Shown here: piece by piece, positions 48,901-63,396 of the stretch
How the letters are laid out: each line of letters starts with the position of its first letter
How positions within the stretch are numbered: the first letter of the stretch is position 1
Assembly (NCBI GenBank): GCA_050084515.1
Contig: CM114271.1
Span: 37,882,001-37,946,000, forward strand
From: Blasia pusilla
Lineage: Eukaryota > Marchantiophyta > Marchantiopsida > Blasiales
Direction: 5' to 3'
Length of the DNA: 64,000 bases
Translations under genes and position numbers: made by a program
Notes under the pieces: generated by a model
Database searches by the model: none
Told to the model about the DNA's origin: nothing
What the model saw: the letters and a program-made list of their open reading frames with translations, nothing else

Positions 48901-50294
48901 CTAGAAAGTACCACATTTTCATCACTCTATTATTGAGGTCATTGCATGCAAGAATACAACAACCTATTCATATAAATTTGCAAACTCGGAACCAAGTGAG
49001 AAGTTACCTGTAGATGCATCTGCTTGCGGGGTCAAATTTTCTGATGGGCTTGGTGTTGCACAAGATTGAGACCTACTACGGTATAATTGGTCGTCCGTAT
49101 TCCCGCTAGCCAATGGAGGTGCCAACAGTGTTGGGGGCGGTCGTTGGGATGGCCCATGTCCCTTGTGTCCACAAAATAAATACAATTAGCTAGTTAGACT
49201 TCCAATTAATTGAATTCTCGTGTGCAAAACAAGAAAGGGGAGAATAGTAAGCCTATTTACCCAAGGGGATGGGATGGTCATGGATGATTAAGCTCCATTG
49301 GTCCATGGTGGCTGAAATTGACTTCCATAACCCATCGGTGATTGCATCATCATAGGTACGCACCACGGCATCTGGCTTTGTGCCCATGGGGGTGGAGGAG
49401 GGGGATATGCTTGCGAAGGCATTATGGGTTGTGATGGAGTTCCGTCCATGGGCTGCACATGTAAGTAAATTTGTTAGTAAACTAAACTAGAAAGCATTTG
49501 ATGAATAAAGATTAGTGAAGTCAAAATGACATCTTTCTACCATTCAGTTTATTACATACCAATCATACATATAGAGATAGTTGAATATTCCTCCATGTCT
49601 ACAATTATATTACCGAATCGTTTGTATCCGTGGAATTTCGTACACTTCCCTATTTGGATGGTTTGACTGGAGGCTCCTTTGCTTGAGGCTATTCAAAACA
49701 GACATCTTATTGTGAGTTAACATAGTATTCATAATTCTGAAATTTGAGGAGAGTAACAAAGCAACAAGATGTGAAGAGAAAGTACCCTCCCATCCTCCAG
49801 CCACAAGTTGTCATCCTCTTCAGCCCCCAAGAAGTCCATCTCAAGGAGTGGATTATAATAGGGGTCTTTGGAATCACTATCTAACCAATGTTTTCGAGTC
49901 TCCTCAGGGATTACACTTTGGTTAGTGGCCTTCTCCTCCAACCGTAAGCTGCGTCTTTGTGGAAGAGAAGGATTCCAAAATGGCAAAGGCTTGCGCTCCT
50001 TCACAACCCTTGGAGCAACAAACCTTCAAAATATGATTATGTCATATTTCCTAATGTACAACCACTATATGAACATGATACACTTGACCAAATAAAGGAA
50101 AAGATAAAGGTTATCCAAGATCATACTTACCAATCATTCAACCCATCAAACAACTCTGCCTCTTTGGCCTTTCTCTCTCTCACTCTGCGATTCCTTTCTT
50201 CTTCGTATGGATTAGGACTTTGTTGAACATTATCTACACCATCCCAAGATGAACTCTAATTGGATTCCATGTTCTCATCAATCATATTAGGTAC
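45911..50294 (-). pseudogene. CACTA TnpA-like protein (Transposase_24 type), several exons
   Basis: The first exon (about 50294-50133) starts MIDENMESN, has an early TAG, and ends ELFDGLND before a GT donor. The next, about 50027-49797, contains RRSLRLEE and NPLLEMDFLGAEEDD. A Pro-rich region follows at about 49450-49290 and 49185-49020 (PSQRPPPTLLAPPL). The conserved core, 48238-47760, has VRGYEPWLNELKVWMMRYLD and ends WNRLVDYWLSE-stop-GKMKAEKMARVRAK, as in plant Transposase_24 proteins. The last exon (46170-45911) ends LNEVFESEHALWMPNLID ... AIGSSMLWPK, the usual C-terminus of CACTA ORF1 proteins. The TAG at about 47829 and the early stop show decay. In En/Spm, TnpA binds subterminal repeats and brings the ends together. 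Exact exon borders are approximate. Confidence 0.68.
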
Positions 50295-50512
50295 ACCGTT
50301 CCAAGCGCCTCCCTCCCTCTTTAGACGACAAGTTAACAAGAATAACACCTAACTTGATGGCAATTTGAGAGTTCTACTTGTTGCCACGGAGTTTCATCCA
50401 TTATGCCCAACGACACCAGAATTCACTTACATCCTCGTAATAGAAGTCAATTATTTGAATCATACCAAAAAAAACACAATTGTGAGTACCAAAGATACAA
50501 CTATGAATTAAT

Positions 50513-53500
50513 CTAATCTGATTTTGAGTTATTAGAGTCTGAATCAACGTCTTCTATCATATCGCACACATGGATTATTGGCACATGCTGCATATCCACT
50601 CTAGCAGCTTCCATTTCTGCATCACTTAGGACTCTAGCTCCTAAGGTACTTGCATCTGGTAGATTCCCTTGTTCCATGCATGTGACATGGAAAGTGGGCA
50701 AAGCATTACAAGCTCCATCTAGTGACTCTAAGTTATCAAAATAAACTCTCCGAGCTCTAGCTTCCTTCCTCATTACCACTTTCCATCCTCCACCCTCATC
50801 GGCATCTCCATAAAACACTTGTTGCACTTGTGATGGGAAAACAAATGGCTAGTGATCTAATGGCTCGCATGACCTCAAATTGGCCACCAGAAAACCCTCC
50901 TTATCCAATTTCATGGACCCTACTCTCGAGTCCCAATTTTCTTTAACCCACCGCCCTCACATTCATATTATGGGCTGTTCTAAAATCCCATAATCAAGTA
51001 AGAGAATATCAACTAGCACTCCAACATATGAGTATAAACAATTCTGGTTGGAACTTTTTTCATCAACAAATACAACACATATTCCACTATCATAAGTGGA
51101 GAAGGGTGTCGCACCACTTGGCCCTTCTACCCTGTAGTGGTTTCCGTAGGCTTTCATACTCTTGAATGACAATGCCCTACTATTAGGAGGTATAGCTAAC
51201 AATAGTAGGTGAACAGTAGGATCTTTTGAGTTGTCAATTGCATCCTATGTAATGGCAGGGCGAATCCACTTTTCAAAAGGAATATCTCTCGAACATGACT
51301 CATATTTCCTGTTCAATAACAATGTTAATGGTATTAGTACATTCTTTTATATTTAATGTGTCAATACCAAAATAATATACACTTTGAGAGTCTGAAGCGT
51401 AATTAACATAACTATAATCCTGAAAAGCATATATTGGAGAGTTTTACCTTTGCCAATCAACCATGACCTCTATATTATGCAACACATAATGATGTGCTAA
51501 GTTGATCATTTCTCGCGAAAGTTGAACTGGAGTGCTCGCACCTTCTAGCTCCTCACCAGTAGCCCCCTCTTCCTCCCCATCATCCCACACTTGCGTCCGC
51601 ACGTCTTCAAACCTTTTCATATACTCTGTCACCAACCCTAATGCCTCGTCCTTCACATACCCTTCCGCCATACACCCCTCTGGCCTAGCTTTAGACCGTA
51701 CATATTTCTTCATGTACCCCATATATTGCTCCATTGGAAACATCCACCAACATGCTACTAGCCCACACATGTCCAATTCTTCTACAACATGAATCAACAA
51801 ATGTGTCATCACGTGGAAGAAAGATGGAGGGAAATGCATTTCAAAGAGACAAAGGGTTATGGCAGTCTCTTCAAGGAGTTTGTCGAATAAAGCTGGATCA
51901 TACACCTTTGTACACACCATTCTAAAAATGCCGGATAATCTAATAACCACCATTCTCACATGGTCCTTCAGAAGACTACGGATGCAATAAGGAAGGACTT
52001 GCTGAATGAAGACATGGTAATCATGTGATTTCATATTGCCCAATTTTTTATTAACCACATGCTTGGAGAGTTCTCCACATGTGGTTAATAAAATCACATG
52101 TGGAAATCCAGATGGCACCTTCAAGTTCTGAATCCTTGAAAGGAAAGTGTTCAAGTCATGGTGAGATAGACAATAATCGGAAACTGGTTTAAACAAAACT
52201 TGGGGTCTACTAGGATGGGGTTGCAACCACAAATGGGATCGAATCCCACGGGCCTCCAAATCTCTCCTTACTTTCACAGTATCTTTCACTCCAAATAAGG
52301 TCTTGACTAGATTCTCAATGATATTCTTCTCAACGTGCATTACATCTAACATATGACCTATAAGCAAATTCTGATTGTATTTTCAAGGAAGCATGGAGAT
52401 CTCATGACTTGAACACAATAGCTAATATCCACAATCAAATCAAACAAAAGATATCCTCCTATAGCCACTATTTCATAACATAAAGAATAGATAATATAGA
52501 GAGGAAGTAGGATACTGGCCAGTAAGGCAACGAATATAGTAAACTCAACCTTTTCACCCCATTTCTTTTGTAGGGATCAGTAGGGCCGTCTTCTGGACCC
52601 CACTCTGATCATATGTATGTTTTTTATTTTCCCATCCAATAATCTCTCCGGAAAGTAGTCTAGGCACGCGTGGTCTAAGTTCTGCACTCCCGATGAAATG
52701 AGATCCATACCTACGGGTCCTCCATGGATGGCTCATTGGGAGATATCGACGATGACAACCGTATATGGGCTTGCCACAAGACTTTCAAAAATCAGAATCC
52801 ACTCAAAGCCCACATATAGTACATCCTAGTTTTCCACCGTGGCTCTGCCCAGCTAGAGTTCCGTATGCCGGGTAATCATTTATTGTCCATAGTAAGGTAG
52901 CCCTAAACAAGAAGTTCCAACTTCCGCCTACCTTCCGAACGTCATGAAATTGAACCCTTTTCCACATTTCCTAGAACTCTTCTATTAGAGGAAGCAAGTA
53001 TGTGTCTATGTTTTTTCCATTTACACTCTCCTTTCCTGGTATGATCAAAGAGAGTATCACAAAGAAAAAATTTTTTTTCGGAGCTACGGAGGCAAGTTAT
53101 AATTAACAAGAAGCACGGGCCATGTTGACCACAAACTTGACTTGTTTGAAAATGGATTCACTCCGTCCAAGCTAGCCAAACCTGCAATTCCTCTTCTCCT
53201 TGGCAAAGTCTGGATATAAGTTGTCCATGTGGCGCCATGCCTTGCAATCACCTATATGCCTTACTAAGCCATCCTTGCTCTGATTCAAGGGGGCCCAGGT
53301 TAACAATTCAGACAACATCGTGCATCTAAACATACGTCTCATCCGAGGTATGATAGGAAAATGCCTTAGTATCTTACATGGTACCAACGTTCTACCCACT
53401 TTCCGGAACCTTGATTTCCCACATAATGGACAGATCTCAGCTTCAGCCAAATCACCCCGAATAAAACACATCCAGCCGGACACGCATGGATACTGTTGTA

Positions 53501-54170
53501 ACGTAAGCCTAGTTTACCAATGAGTTTTCCTGCTACATAATAACTCGGTGGCGCCAAGTTCCTTGTTGGTAGGACCAACTTACAAAAGAGTTTCAAAACT
53601 TCATCAATAGCAATATTTGGGACGCCATGGTTTACAAAAGCCAAAAGCCAAAAAAGATAGTAACATGACAAAAGCCAAAAAAGATGTTTTTGTTGTAGGG
53701 AACAAAGGTTTGCAAGCTTCAGCAAGCTCCTCATATTCATCTCCGTGATTGAATAGTGGTTCTTTGTTTGACATTCCCGGTTTTGGTAATTCATCAGATG
53801 GGAGAGATATCTCTTCAATTTCATCCTCGTGTATATGGTCGTATTTCTGGAAAATATCATTGAGCATTAAATGAATATCAATGTGCTTATCTATATCTGC
53901 CATGGAAGATCTCTCCCTTCCATCCACATGGAAGGTGGGGGCTGACTCCACCTTGGCTTATTTTTTCAGCAAGATCATGCATAAGCCACTCCTCATCTAA
54001 AGAGTCCCATCCATCCCTAGATTTTGGCACTCGATAAAGCGCCGAGCGTCCATTTTTTCTTAAATCTGCTTCCACCTTGCCGATGGACAATGTAGACCCA
54101 CCCTTACAGTCATTGCACGGACACTGTAATCTTTTACAGCCCACTAGCTCGTGTGCTTTCCCGTTGCCAC
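50513..54170 (-). pseudogene. CACTA TNP2 (TnpD) transposase
   Basis: Domains from the 5' end: a transposase-associated zinc segment, CKRLQCPCNDC (about 54142), then LPKPGMSNKEPLF; an IHACPAGCVLF segment; CPLCGKSRFRK with PIIPRMRRMFR (53450-53300); the catalytic core, LDGVNPFSNKSSLWSTWPV switching frame at the A/T runs near 53070 into LIIPGKESVNGKNIDTYLLPLIEEF-stop, then RATLLWTINDYPAYGTLAG; and the open frame 52367-51444 with MLDVMHVEKNIIENLV and the DUF4218 block (HVMTHLLIHVVEELDMCG, WMFPMEQYMGYMKKYVRS). The DUF4216 part (KAYGNHYRVEG, ATPFSTYDSG) is at 51202-50963, and the C-terminus ends at 50513. It is nearly complete, with at least one stop and one or two frameshifts in the core. TNP2 cleaves the element ends. 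Confidence 0.88.
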
Positions 54171-56058
<1,888 letters not shown>

Positions 56059-58010
56059 GCTAACTTGAAGATCTAAACCATTTAAGCTGTGGATGGATTA
56101 AAGGACTTCACTTGTGCCAGGTTCCACCACCATCCAACAATAGTACCAGTCATTCACTCGATGATAACATGAAAATGCCACAATGACTTGAAATAATCTC
56201 ACTCTTGACCCCTGTTTTTCTACCCTCCACACACCACATACAGCCCAAAAATCATGAATTTTTTTTTAGGATGGCACCCTAACCCAAAAATAGAGGGAAA
56301 AAGAAAAAAATTCAAATGACCACTCACACACATAACTAAAACTCGTAACCCTAAAACCGGTCTTCCATTTTTGGTTGGAGCATGGAGAGCTAACTCACAG
56401 ATCTGAACCGTTGACCATGTGGACGGATGTAAGGCCTCCTTGTGTGCTAGGTTTCATCACCATCCAATGGTGAAAGCAAGAGATAACTCCATCATAACAT
56501 GAAAATGCCACAAGGACTTGAAAGAATCCTACTCAACGTCCTTTTACTCCTTCTTGGCTTGTCATTTTGTACCCTACACCCTCTATATGGGGGTCAAAAA
56601 TCATGAAACTTTTTTGAAGGTGGCAACCTTAACCCAAGAATAGAGGAAAAAAGAAAAAACTTCAAATGACCACTCACACACCGAACTAAAAATCGTAAAC
56701 CCTAAAACCGGTCTTCTATTTTAGGTTTGAGCACGGAGGGCTAACTTGTAGATCTGAACCGTTGAATTTGTGGAGGACATTAATGGACAGAATCTGAAAA
56801 ATATTCATCCACATCCAATGGTGGAAAGAAAAGAAACCACTATGTTACCATGAAAATAATGCAACGCCTTGGAACGAAACCACTCAAAGTCCTCGTCCTC
56901 CTTCTTGATCCATCATTTTCTCCCCTCCTCCTTAAATCTTGACTTAAGGAACTTGAGTTCATGGAATTAAAATAAACCCTAAAAAACTAGCCCAATGGGA
57001 GCAACCGTGAAAATTCTCGAGAAATCTTCAATGGTGGAAAGGAATACAGATCACTCAAAGATCCATCATTTCCTCCCCTCCTCCTTAAAAAGTTCTTAAA
57101 ATCTAGAAAATGACCACAGGAATACAGATCAAAAGAAAAAACTTCAAATGACCACTCACACATGGAATTAAAAACCGTAAATCCTAAATCCAATCTTTCA
57201 TTAGTAGTTTGAGCTGGAAGAGCTAACTGGAAGATCTGAACCGTTCAAGATGTGGAGGGCTTTAAGGACTTGGTGTATGCCAGGTTTCATCACCATCCAA
57301 TGGTGGGAGAAAAAGTTAACTTCATGATACAATGAAAATGCCATCAGGACTTGAAACTATCCTACGCAACGCCTTCTTCCTCCTTTTTGGCGTCACTTTT
57401 TGTACCCTCCACCCTCCACATGGAGCCCAAAACTCATGAAACTTTCTCCGTGATGGCAAGCCTAACCTAGAAACAGAGGGAAAAAGAAAAAACTTCAAAT
57501 GAATACTCACACATGGAATTAAAAATTGTAAACCCTAAATCCAATCTTTCATTAGTGGTTTGAGCACGAAGAGCTAACAGGCAGATCTGAACCGTTCAAG
57601 ATGTGGAGGGTTTCATCACCATCCAATGGTGGAAGAAAAAGTTAACTTCATGATACAAGGAAAATGCCATCAGGACTCAAAAAACTACTCAACACCCTCT
57701 TCCTCCTTCTTGGCGTCGCTTTTTGTACCCTCCACCCTCCACATGGGGCCCAAAAATCATGAAACTTTTTCCTAGATGGCAAGCCTAACCCAAAAAAAGA
57801 GGGAAAAATAAAAAAATTCAAATGAACACTCACACATGGAATTAAAAATTGTAAACCCTAAATCCAATCTTTCATTATTGGTTTGATCGCGGAGAGCTAA
57901 CTGGCAGATCTCAACCGTTCAAGATGTGGAGGGATTTAATGCCTTGGCTTGTGTTAACTTTCACTGCCATCCAAAGATGCGATAATTTTCTTAACTCCAT
58001 GATGACATGA
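56059..58010. repeat. Tandem array of ~330-350 bp units inside the CACTA element
   Basis: Six units begin with GCTAAC...GATCT(G/A)AACC at 56059, 56389, 56740, 57222, 57573 and 57896, giving steps of 330, 351, 482, 351 and 323 bp. The 482 bp unit contains an extra partial duplication. Shared landmarks in each unit are TTTCATCACCATCCAATGG, CATGAAAATGCCA, the TTTTTGTACCCTCCACCCTC block and AACTTCAAATGA. The last unit is truncated. The array lies between the GA microsatellite and the right subterminal repeats. Repeated short minus-strand frames (57322-57510, 57648-57833) arise from the repetition. Confidence 0.9.
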
Positions 58011-58199
58011 AAATGGCGGAGAGACGTGGAACCTTCTCTTCATACGTGAGCCCTCTTTTAGTACGTTTCCGCCTGAACCAAGGGTGCAAGAATGTTCAAT
58101 TTTTTTCCCGAGGGGCAACCCAATCCTAGGAACGTAGGATATATATATATATATTTATATATCCCAAAAACATTAAAAAACACGTTACCATTGGAGCAT

Positions 58200-58433
58200 G
58201 AGATCACTAAAACACACTAGTCGTTATTTATGACTCTGTATTACTAGGCAAGTAAAAGAAGTACGACTAGTCTTTACTAAAGGGTATTGATAACTACTTT
58301 AGTAATAAGTACATGACTAGGTGAGTTGTGCAACCTTAAATTTTAGGACTAAACCATTTTAGTCATACTTTGAGTCATTCTTTCGGCAAGTCATTTAAAG
58401 CCTAGTCATAAAAACCACATAATTCTTCTATCC
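58200..58433. repeat. Right subterminal repeats and terminal inverted repeat of the CACTA element
   Basis: Contains several ACTAGTC, TGACTAG and TAGTCAT words and ends with the inverted partner of the left terminus (58400-58433; CCTAGTCATAAAAACCACAT). Confidence 0.8.
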
Positions 58434-58582
58434 ATATATATAGATAGTTTGCCTTGGTATGGTTGAGCAGAGACGGATGCGAGTGTCATCCATGTCGTCT
58501 CATCCATGAGTTGGAGCATTGCCTATAGGGTCTATATAGGCATTGGCTGGGGGAGGGACGAGAAGAGATAGGCACCCATGGA

Positions 58583-58620
58583 CCCCCAGATTCCTACATA
58601 TATATATAGGAATCTGGGGG
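58583..58620. repeat. Perfect 14 bp stem hairpin
   Basis: CCCCCAGATTCCTA (58583-58596) pairs with its exact reverse complement at 58607-58620 across a 10-nt TA-rich loop. It lies about 150 bp outside the right CACTA end. Confidence 0.95.
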
Positions 58621-59449
58621 AGATATCGAGAGGGTGATATAAATAGAAGTAGTTCATATCTAGCCTTAAGCAACTCTTAAGTTGTGATCCGATAACTATC
58701 GATTCTCTTAATCCTTGCACTTTGACATTTGTTGCTCTCTGTGAGATTCTGAGATAAATTTCTGAAGGTGGATAGTTTAATGGGCGCAAATGCCCAACTT
58801 GACAAGAAAAATTGGAAGTTAGGGACGTCGCGGCAGAGAGCGCACACCTCCGTCTATGTCCGTAATCACAGCTTTTCCGCCAGTGTAGCTAGCTAAGGGC
58901 AAAATCACTTGAAATGACAATGATTAATTTTTGATATTTGCATGAGAATATCTAATCAGTAGGTTGTGTCCGTTATCTTGCTGGATTTTTAGCGAAAGTT
59001 CACTTGAATGAAAATAGATTGCACGGGGAACATGATATTCTAAATCTAGGAAACAAACGCTTCTCCTTCCCACTAACAAGTACATATGACAAAGATTATG
59101 TGCATCTACCAAGCTTAAGAGCTATGAGGTGCACCTAGTGGAGTAGGTCGTATCCCTTCCATAAGTTGAATGTCCAGATGAACCCTCGCAACTCTCATAG
59201 GACCTTTGAACTGCCCCGTTAGAGTAGCTGTGAGAGGTGTACACAGATATGCACCTTTCATCTTAAACAGAATCGCTGCCATGAGTTTCTTCATGCAGCT
59301 CGGCAAATGATCAAAGTGGGCAATATGTAATTAGTTTTCTAGTCGCTTCCATTGGCGTCAAAAAAATTGTTGTAGATGTTGAACGTTTAGCATCTAGAGC
59401 AATTTAATCTTGTGGGGTTGAACATGGTTGTAGGGGGCTTCATGACAGA
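58621..59449. other. No gene seen
   Basis: Short open frames (58924-59112, 59115-59306 minus) without recognisable motifs. Confidence 0.4.
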
Positions 59450-60362
59450 AGAGTATCCTTTTGAAGAAGTGCATTACTAGTTGAATTTTGCGAGGATAGA
59501 CCCCAATGTTGATAAGGAAACAACATCCCTCATGGGCATATCGGGTTTATGGAACGTTTCTTGGGTTGAGTGTGACAAGGATATGATCGATTAATTACTT
59601 CCTTAGCACATTCAATCCGATTACATATGAGGGAATAATGAGGCGGAAGTATCCCAACAATTTGCAAGAATATGGTTTAGAGTTATCACCGGAACTGATT
59701 GCAAAAGCATTCAAATTTGAGAATATAGGAAGCTATTTGTCCATGGAGAGGCAACATATAGAACAAGAGGAGCCACTGCTTCATTGCAAGTATCTAACAA
59801 AATCGAGAAGACCAGCCATGGGTACAAGCACTTGTATGTTGTGCCCCAATCCCTTAGGGTAATTTTGTGCCAATTGAACCGCTGCTTTCATATGAAAGCA
59901 AATCCATAGTGTGTGCTTGCTAGCATGCTATCCATGGCATGCCAAGCTTGGGAGGGAATGGCGGTTGATTGGGCCACATATGTGTATTGGAAACTAGTGC
60001 TGGATGTGGAGGCGGTTCTACAACCTCCATCAAAGAAGGAGAAATAGAGAGAGAGTGGCATAGGGGTTATGTTGACTATCTTGTTTACTCATGGAGATGA
60101 ACCTCCAGATTGTGTGACTATGGCAGTGGCAAAGCTTGTAGCGGCTTCCCTTTGGATACAGGAGATTAATGATGAGCCGGAGGCTGTTCTAGAAATTCCA
60201 CACACAACGACCTCCAATGAAGAAAATGCCACAAGAAGGCGTAGCATAGCCAAGAGAGTTGTAAATTCAGGTGATGAAGAGAAGATTGCGCGCCCGGCTG
60301 AAAATCAAATTGAAGATGCTAGAGAGAAAGAGAAAGCCGACCTCTCATATATAGCCAAATGA
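59450..60362 (+). pseudogene. Remnant of an unrecognised plant repetitive-element protein
   Basis: The open frame 59638-59862 (MRRKYPNNLQEYGLELSPEL) and a second stretch from about 59915 to 60362 read as coding-like protein. The second contains QAWEGMAVDWATYVYWKL, a stop near 60046, then GVMLTILFTHGDEPPD and an acidic/basic tail with NEENATRRRS. A Trp-rich helix, a short spacer and a 'G..L..L....G' segment recalls the domain called putative plant transposon protein, but I cannot confirm it without a profile search. No catalytic motif is visible. It may be the N-terminal part of a unit continuing to 62270. Confidence 0.35.
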
Positions 60363-61110
60363 TGATGAGCAATCTCCTAGCGATTCTGACTCTGTGGCCC
60401 CTTTGCGCAAAGCAAGGAGAAAAAAAAAAGCTCTCAAACAAGATGGTGGGTTGGAAAATATCCAAAGTGTTACCGTTTGTCCACATACTTTGGTAAAAGT
60501 GGTTTAAAAATCCCCTCATTCCAAGATTCTGCAAGTATAAGTTGCCTACTATGGACTGTAAATAGGTGCCACTATTAACTAAATTATGGATGTTCATGAT
60601 ACTACGCATACCCCCTGAACCACCCCATGCATTGTGGCTATTTGTTTCTAGGCAACTATTTGTCACTCTACGGCTATTTGTCACTCTGTGCCTATTTGTC
60701 ACTATGGTCTGCGGCAAATTGCATAATCTCTACGGCTCTTTGCCTCTATTTTACAAAAAAGTAAAGCTATTTTTGGGGTATGATCCGATATTTAATCATA
60801 CTTATCAATCCTTCAAAATGTGCTTGATAGATTATAAGGTACAAGTTGTTTACATTGCATTTTTTTTTTCAGAGTATTATGTGTTAATGTGGAGGGCAAA
60901 GGTGGAGCATGTAGGCCGCGTCGGGCCAAGTTTGCAATTAGCCACTTGAGAATTCACAAGAGGGAACTTAAAGTGGAAGTGGTGGAGGTAGATGGTATTG
61001 GCGCGAGTTCTCAAAAGGTTGAGAAGGCTTCTCCGCAGCGGGGTCGATTATGAGATGTCACGTAAATAGAGAGGCCGCTTTCAAGGCCTACTTCACTTCT
61101 CAAGGAAAAT
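60363..61110. other. Coding-poor tract with GGCTATTTGTCAC repeats
   Basis: About 60628-60710 contains four variants of (G/C)(G/C)CTATTTGTCAC. Similar GGCTATT words stand in the place of the missing DDE core of the MULE at about 40820-40930. The open frame 60566-60949 shows no motif. Confidence 0.4.
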
Positions 61111-62270
61111 ATGATAGACACACAAGATGCTGCAATACTTGAAGTGCTTGTTCAAGTTAGGAAGGAATTCAATGGTCACGCATGTGGGAATGCGGGTGGT
61201 GAAGATCCAGGATGTGAACATGAACATGTTATACATTTGGAGGGTAGTGAGGAATATGGGGGGGTTGGGAAGGGAAGCAATTTGGCAAAGTCTTCTCCAT
61301 GTGTTCCCCTTTCACCTACAGCCCAGGATAGAATTTAGAGTGGACGCAACCATGAAATTGACAATGTGGAGTGGCCATCACAGGCATTTGAGAGCCTGGG
61401 CATTAGCAATTGGAATACACAAAGATTGGTAGAGTCACAACTATGGGAATATCCTTATGGATCACAGTGGGGACCCACGGGTGATCCTAAACAAAGTAGA
61501 GGATTGGGTGCGGAGGTACCAGAACAAATAAATGTCACCGAACAAGGTCCAAAGAAAGCAGTATGGGTGCCACATAACGAGCGTCCAACCAGACTGACGG
61601 AGGGATTTTCCACACCATCTAAAGTGACAAAGATCTTGGTAGATCAGGACTGCCAAACCATTGACACTTTTCTTATCACTAGAGGTTCTCACACGAGTGA
61701 GACATAGATGGTGACTAGATTGTGTCAAATAGACATTTTCTTATTGTCGATTCACAGGTGCAGACCGAGCCTTCTAGAGAGCCCTTGTTGGTTAGCTGGG
61801 GTTGTCAATGTGAGGTAGTATAGGTAGTCTATCGCCTTTGCCAAACTAACCTCATTCTTGTAATGATTGAGGCATATGCGTAGATAGAAGGGCGTTATTA
61901 TTGCTATCAAGATAAACATGCTACTCTCAAATGAAGGGCACCTCTTCTAAGCAAAGAGTATTGGTATTTCGATGACCGTGGTGAAGAGAATCCCAGATGT
62001 GAGTGGTGGTTAATCAATCTCCTTGCACCAAAAAACCGTTTGGTCCCAAACGAGAGTACAATAACATCATCAGAGGCGCATGCAAGAGGTGAGGTTACAT
62101 GTGCTCCAATGAGTAGGTCGGTAGTCCCAGCAGGTGACCCAGGTACTACAAAAGGTAACCTTCCATGTGCAAGTAATACTGGCGAGGACCTTGAGAAACT
62201 TGGGAGTGACAAAAAGGTAAGTATCCCTCTTAACCCCTGTGAAGTTTTTCCCCCTCCAATAATTTTTTAA
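61111..62270 (+). pseudogene. Coding-like remnant, possibly methyltransferase-related
   Basis: Open frames 61111-61338, 61366-61707 and 62040-62270 and the sequence between them (YYCYQDKHATL near 61895, then EYWYFDDRGEENPRCEWWL near 61950) read as one decayed plus-strand protein region with several stops. ERPTRLTEGFSTPSKVTKILVDQD (read in two halves) followed by IDTFLITRGSHTS at about 61583-61705 has the spacing of the 'P..L...L....G..VLD.F.GSG.T' block seen better at 1827-2352, but key residues are lost. The assignment is weak. Confidence 0.3.
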
Positions 62271-62615
62271 TTCTCTTGAACTTTCTCCACGTCTTTATTG
62301 TCACCCCGTGATACTATCCAGATTGAGACTTATACCTTCTAGATCATGTGATACTCGTGATCTGGTAGTGTGATGACATTAGTTGGGGTTTTATAAGTAG
62401 CAGGCTGATACTATGATACATGGGGTAAGGACTGTTCTATGGAAACTAATTTTGAATGTGGCGGATATTTAGGGTTTGGCTTTATCATAGGGTGGCTATT
62501 TCCTTTGGAATTGATTCTTGTGGTTGTGGTGTACATGAAGGAAAGGAGGATGTCATGGTAGATAAGGGGTAGGGCCAGATAGTATCGAGACATTGGAGGG
62601 ATCTTATACTTCCCT
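62271..62615. other. No gene seen
   Basis: No recognisable coding, RNA or repeat feature. Confidence 0.4.
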
Positions 62616-62623
62616 ATTTTGAG

Positions 62624-62743
62624 AGGTCATATGTGACCTGATCTTAGAGGTGACCTACGAGTGTAGGTCACCCTTCCCTTTATGAGGAGTGGCAACCTTG
62701 GAGAGGTTGACCTTCTCAGCCATACATGGCTGGGAAGGTCAAC
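62624..62743. repeat. Cluster of AGGTCA half-sites and two hairpins
   Basis: AGGTCA/TGACCT pairs occur at 62624-62639 (4-nt spacer). GGTGACCTAC/GTAGGTCACC forms a perfect 10 bp stem at 62649-62658 and 62663-62672. An 18 bp stem with one mismatch and a 2-nt spacer, beginning GTTGACCTTCTCAGCC, spans 62706-62743. More AGGTCA words follow near 62875. It may be LTR or subterminal sequence of an element. Confidence 0.85.
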
Positions 62744-63396
62744 TTGGACCTTGGGTCATGGGTTAGTTGGTAGTTGGTCTCATGAGGGGACCATATGTGT
62801 AGTTGTTAGGGAGCTAGTATGGGTACCCTACAGGTTGGTAGTGACCTGCTGGGAGGGAGGTGACTTTTGTGTAGAGGTCACCCATGGAGGTGCCTAGGGG
62901 GATAAACCTTGGATGAGTCTCATTGGGAGCTCATCTCCTTTGGATTGAGACCCTTGTTGGGATCTGTGATACAATGCGATGTGCATGTATTGAGCCTAGA
63001 TTCTCTCTTGAAGAGCGGGCTAGGAGTGATCAATAAGGAGATCACACATTTTGGGAATCCTTGTGTATACTTTCTCTTGCTGTCACACCAATGCATATCT
63101 AAATCATGAGTATGGTTTTTTGGATGAAGCACGGTTGATTGCAAATTTCATCAGAGCTTACAGTCCGTATTCAACTTTATATCCTAAGGAGATGCACCCT
63201 GGTTCTGAATAGAAGACAAATTCGGACTCAATTTATGGTGTAGAGCAGGATTGTGGTGCTATGGGGTTTGCAAGAATTGCAAGCTAGTGTATCTTGACCA
63301 TGGCAGAAGAATTGTTGAAATCAAAGTGAGATTTTCACAATTGAGAAATCTATGCAATACGAAAGATGTGACAGGATTTGAAGAGATGGAGGCTTT
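62744..63396. other. No gene seen
   Basis: Open frames 62682-62897, 62909-63109 and 63251-63448 (plus) have no recognisable motif. Confidence 0.4.

Noticed and set aside
57322-57833. Two similar 61-62 residue minus-strand peptides as a repeated gene
   Set aside because: They come from corresponding parts of tandem repeat units, and the frame is not kept in the other units.
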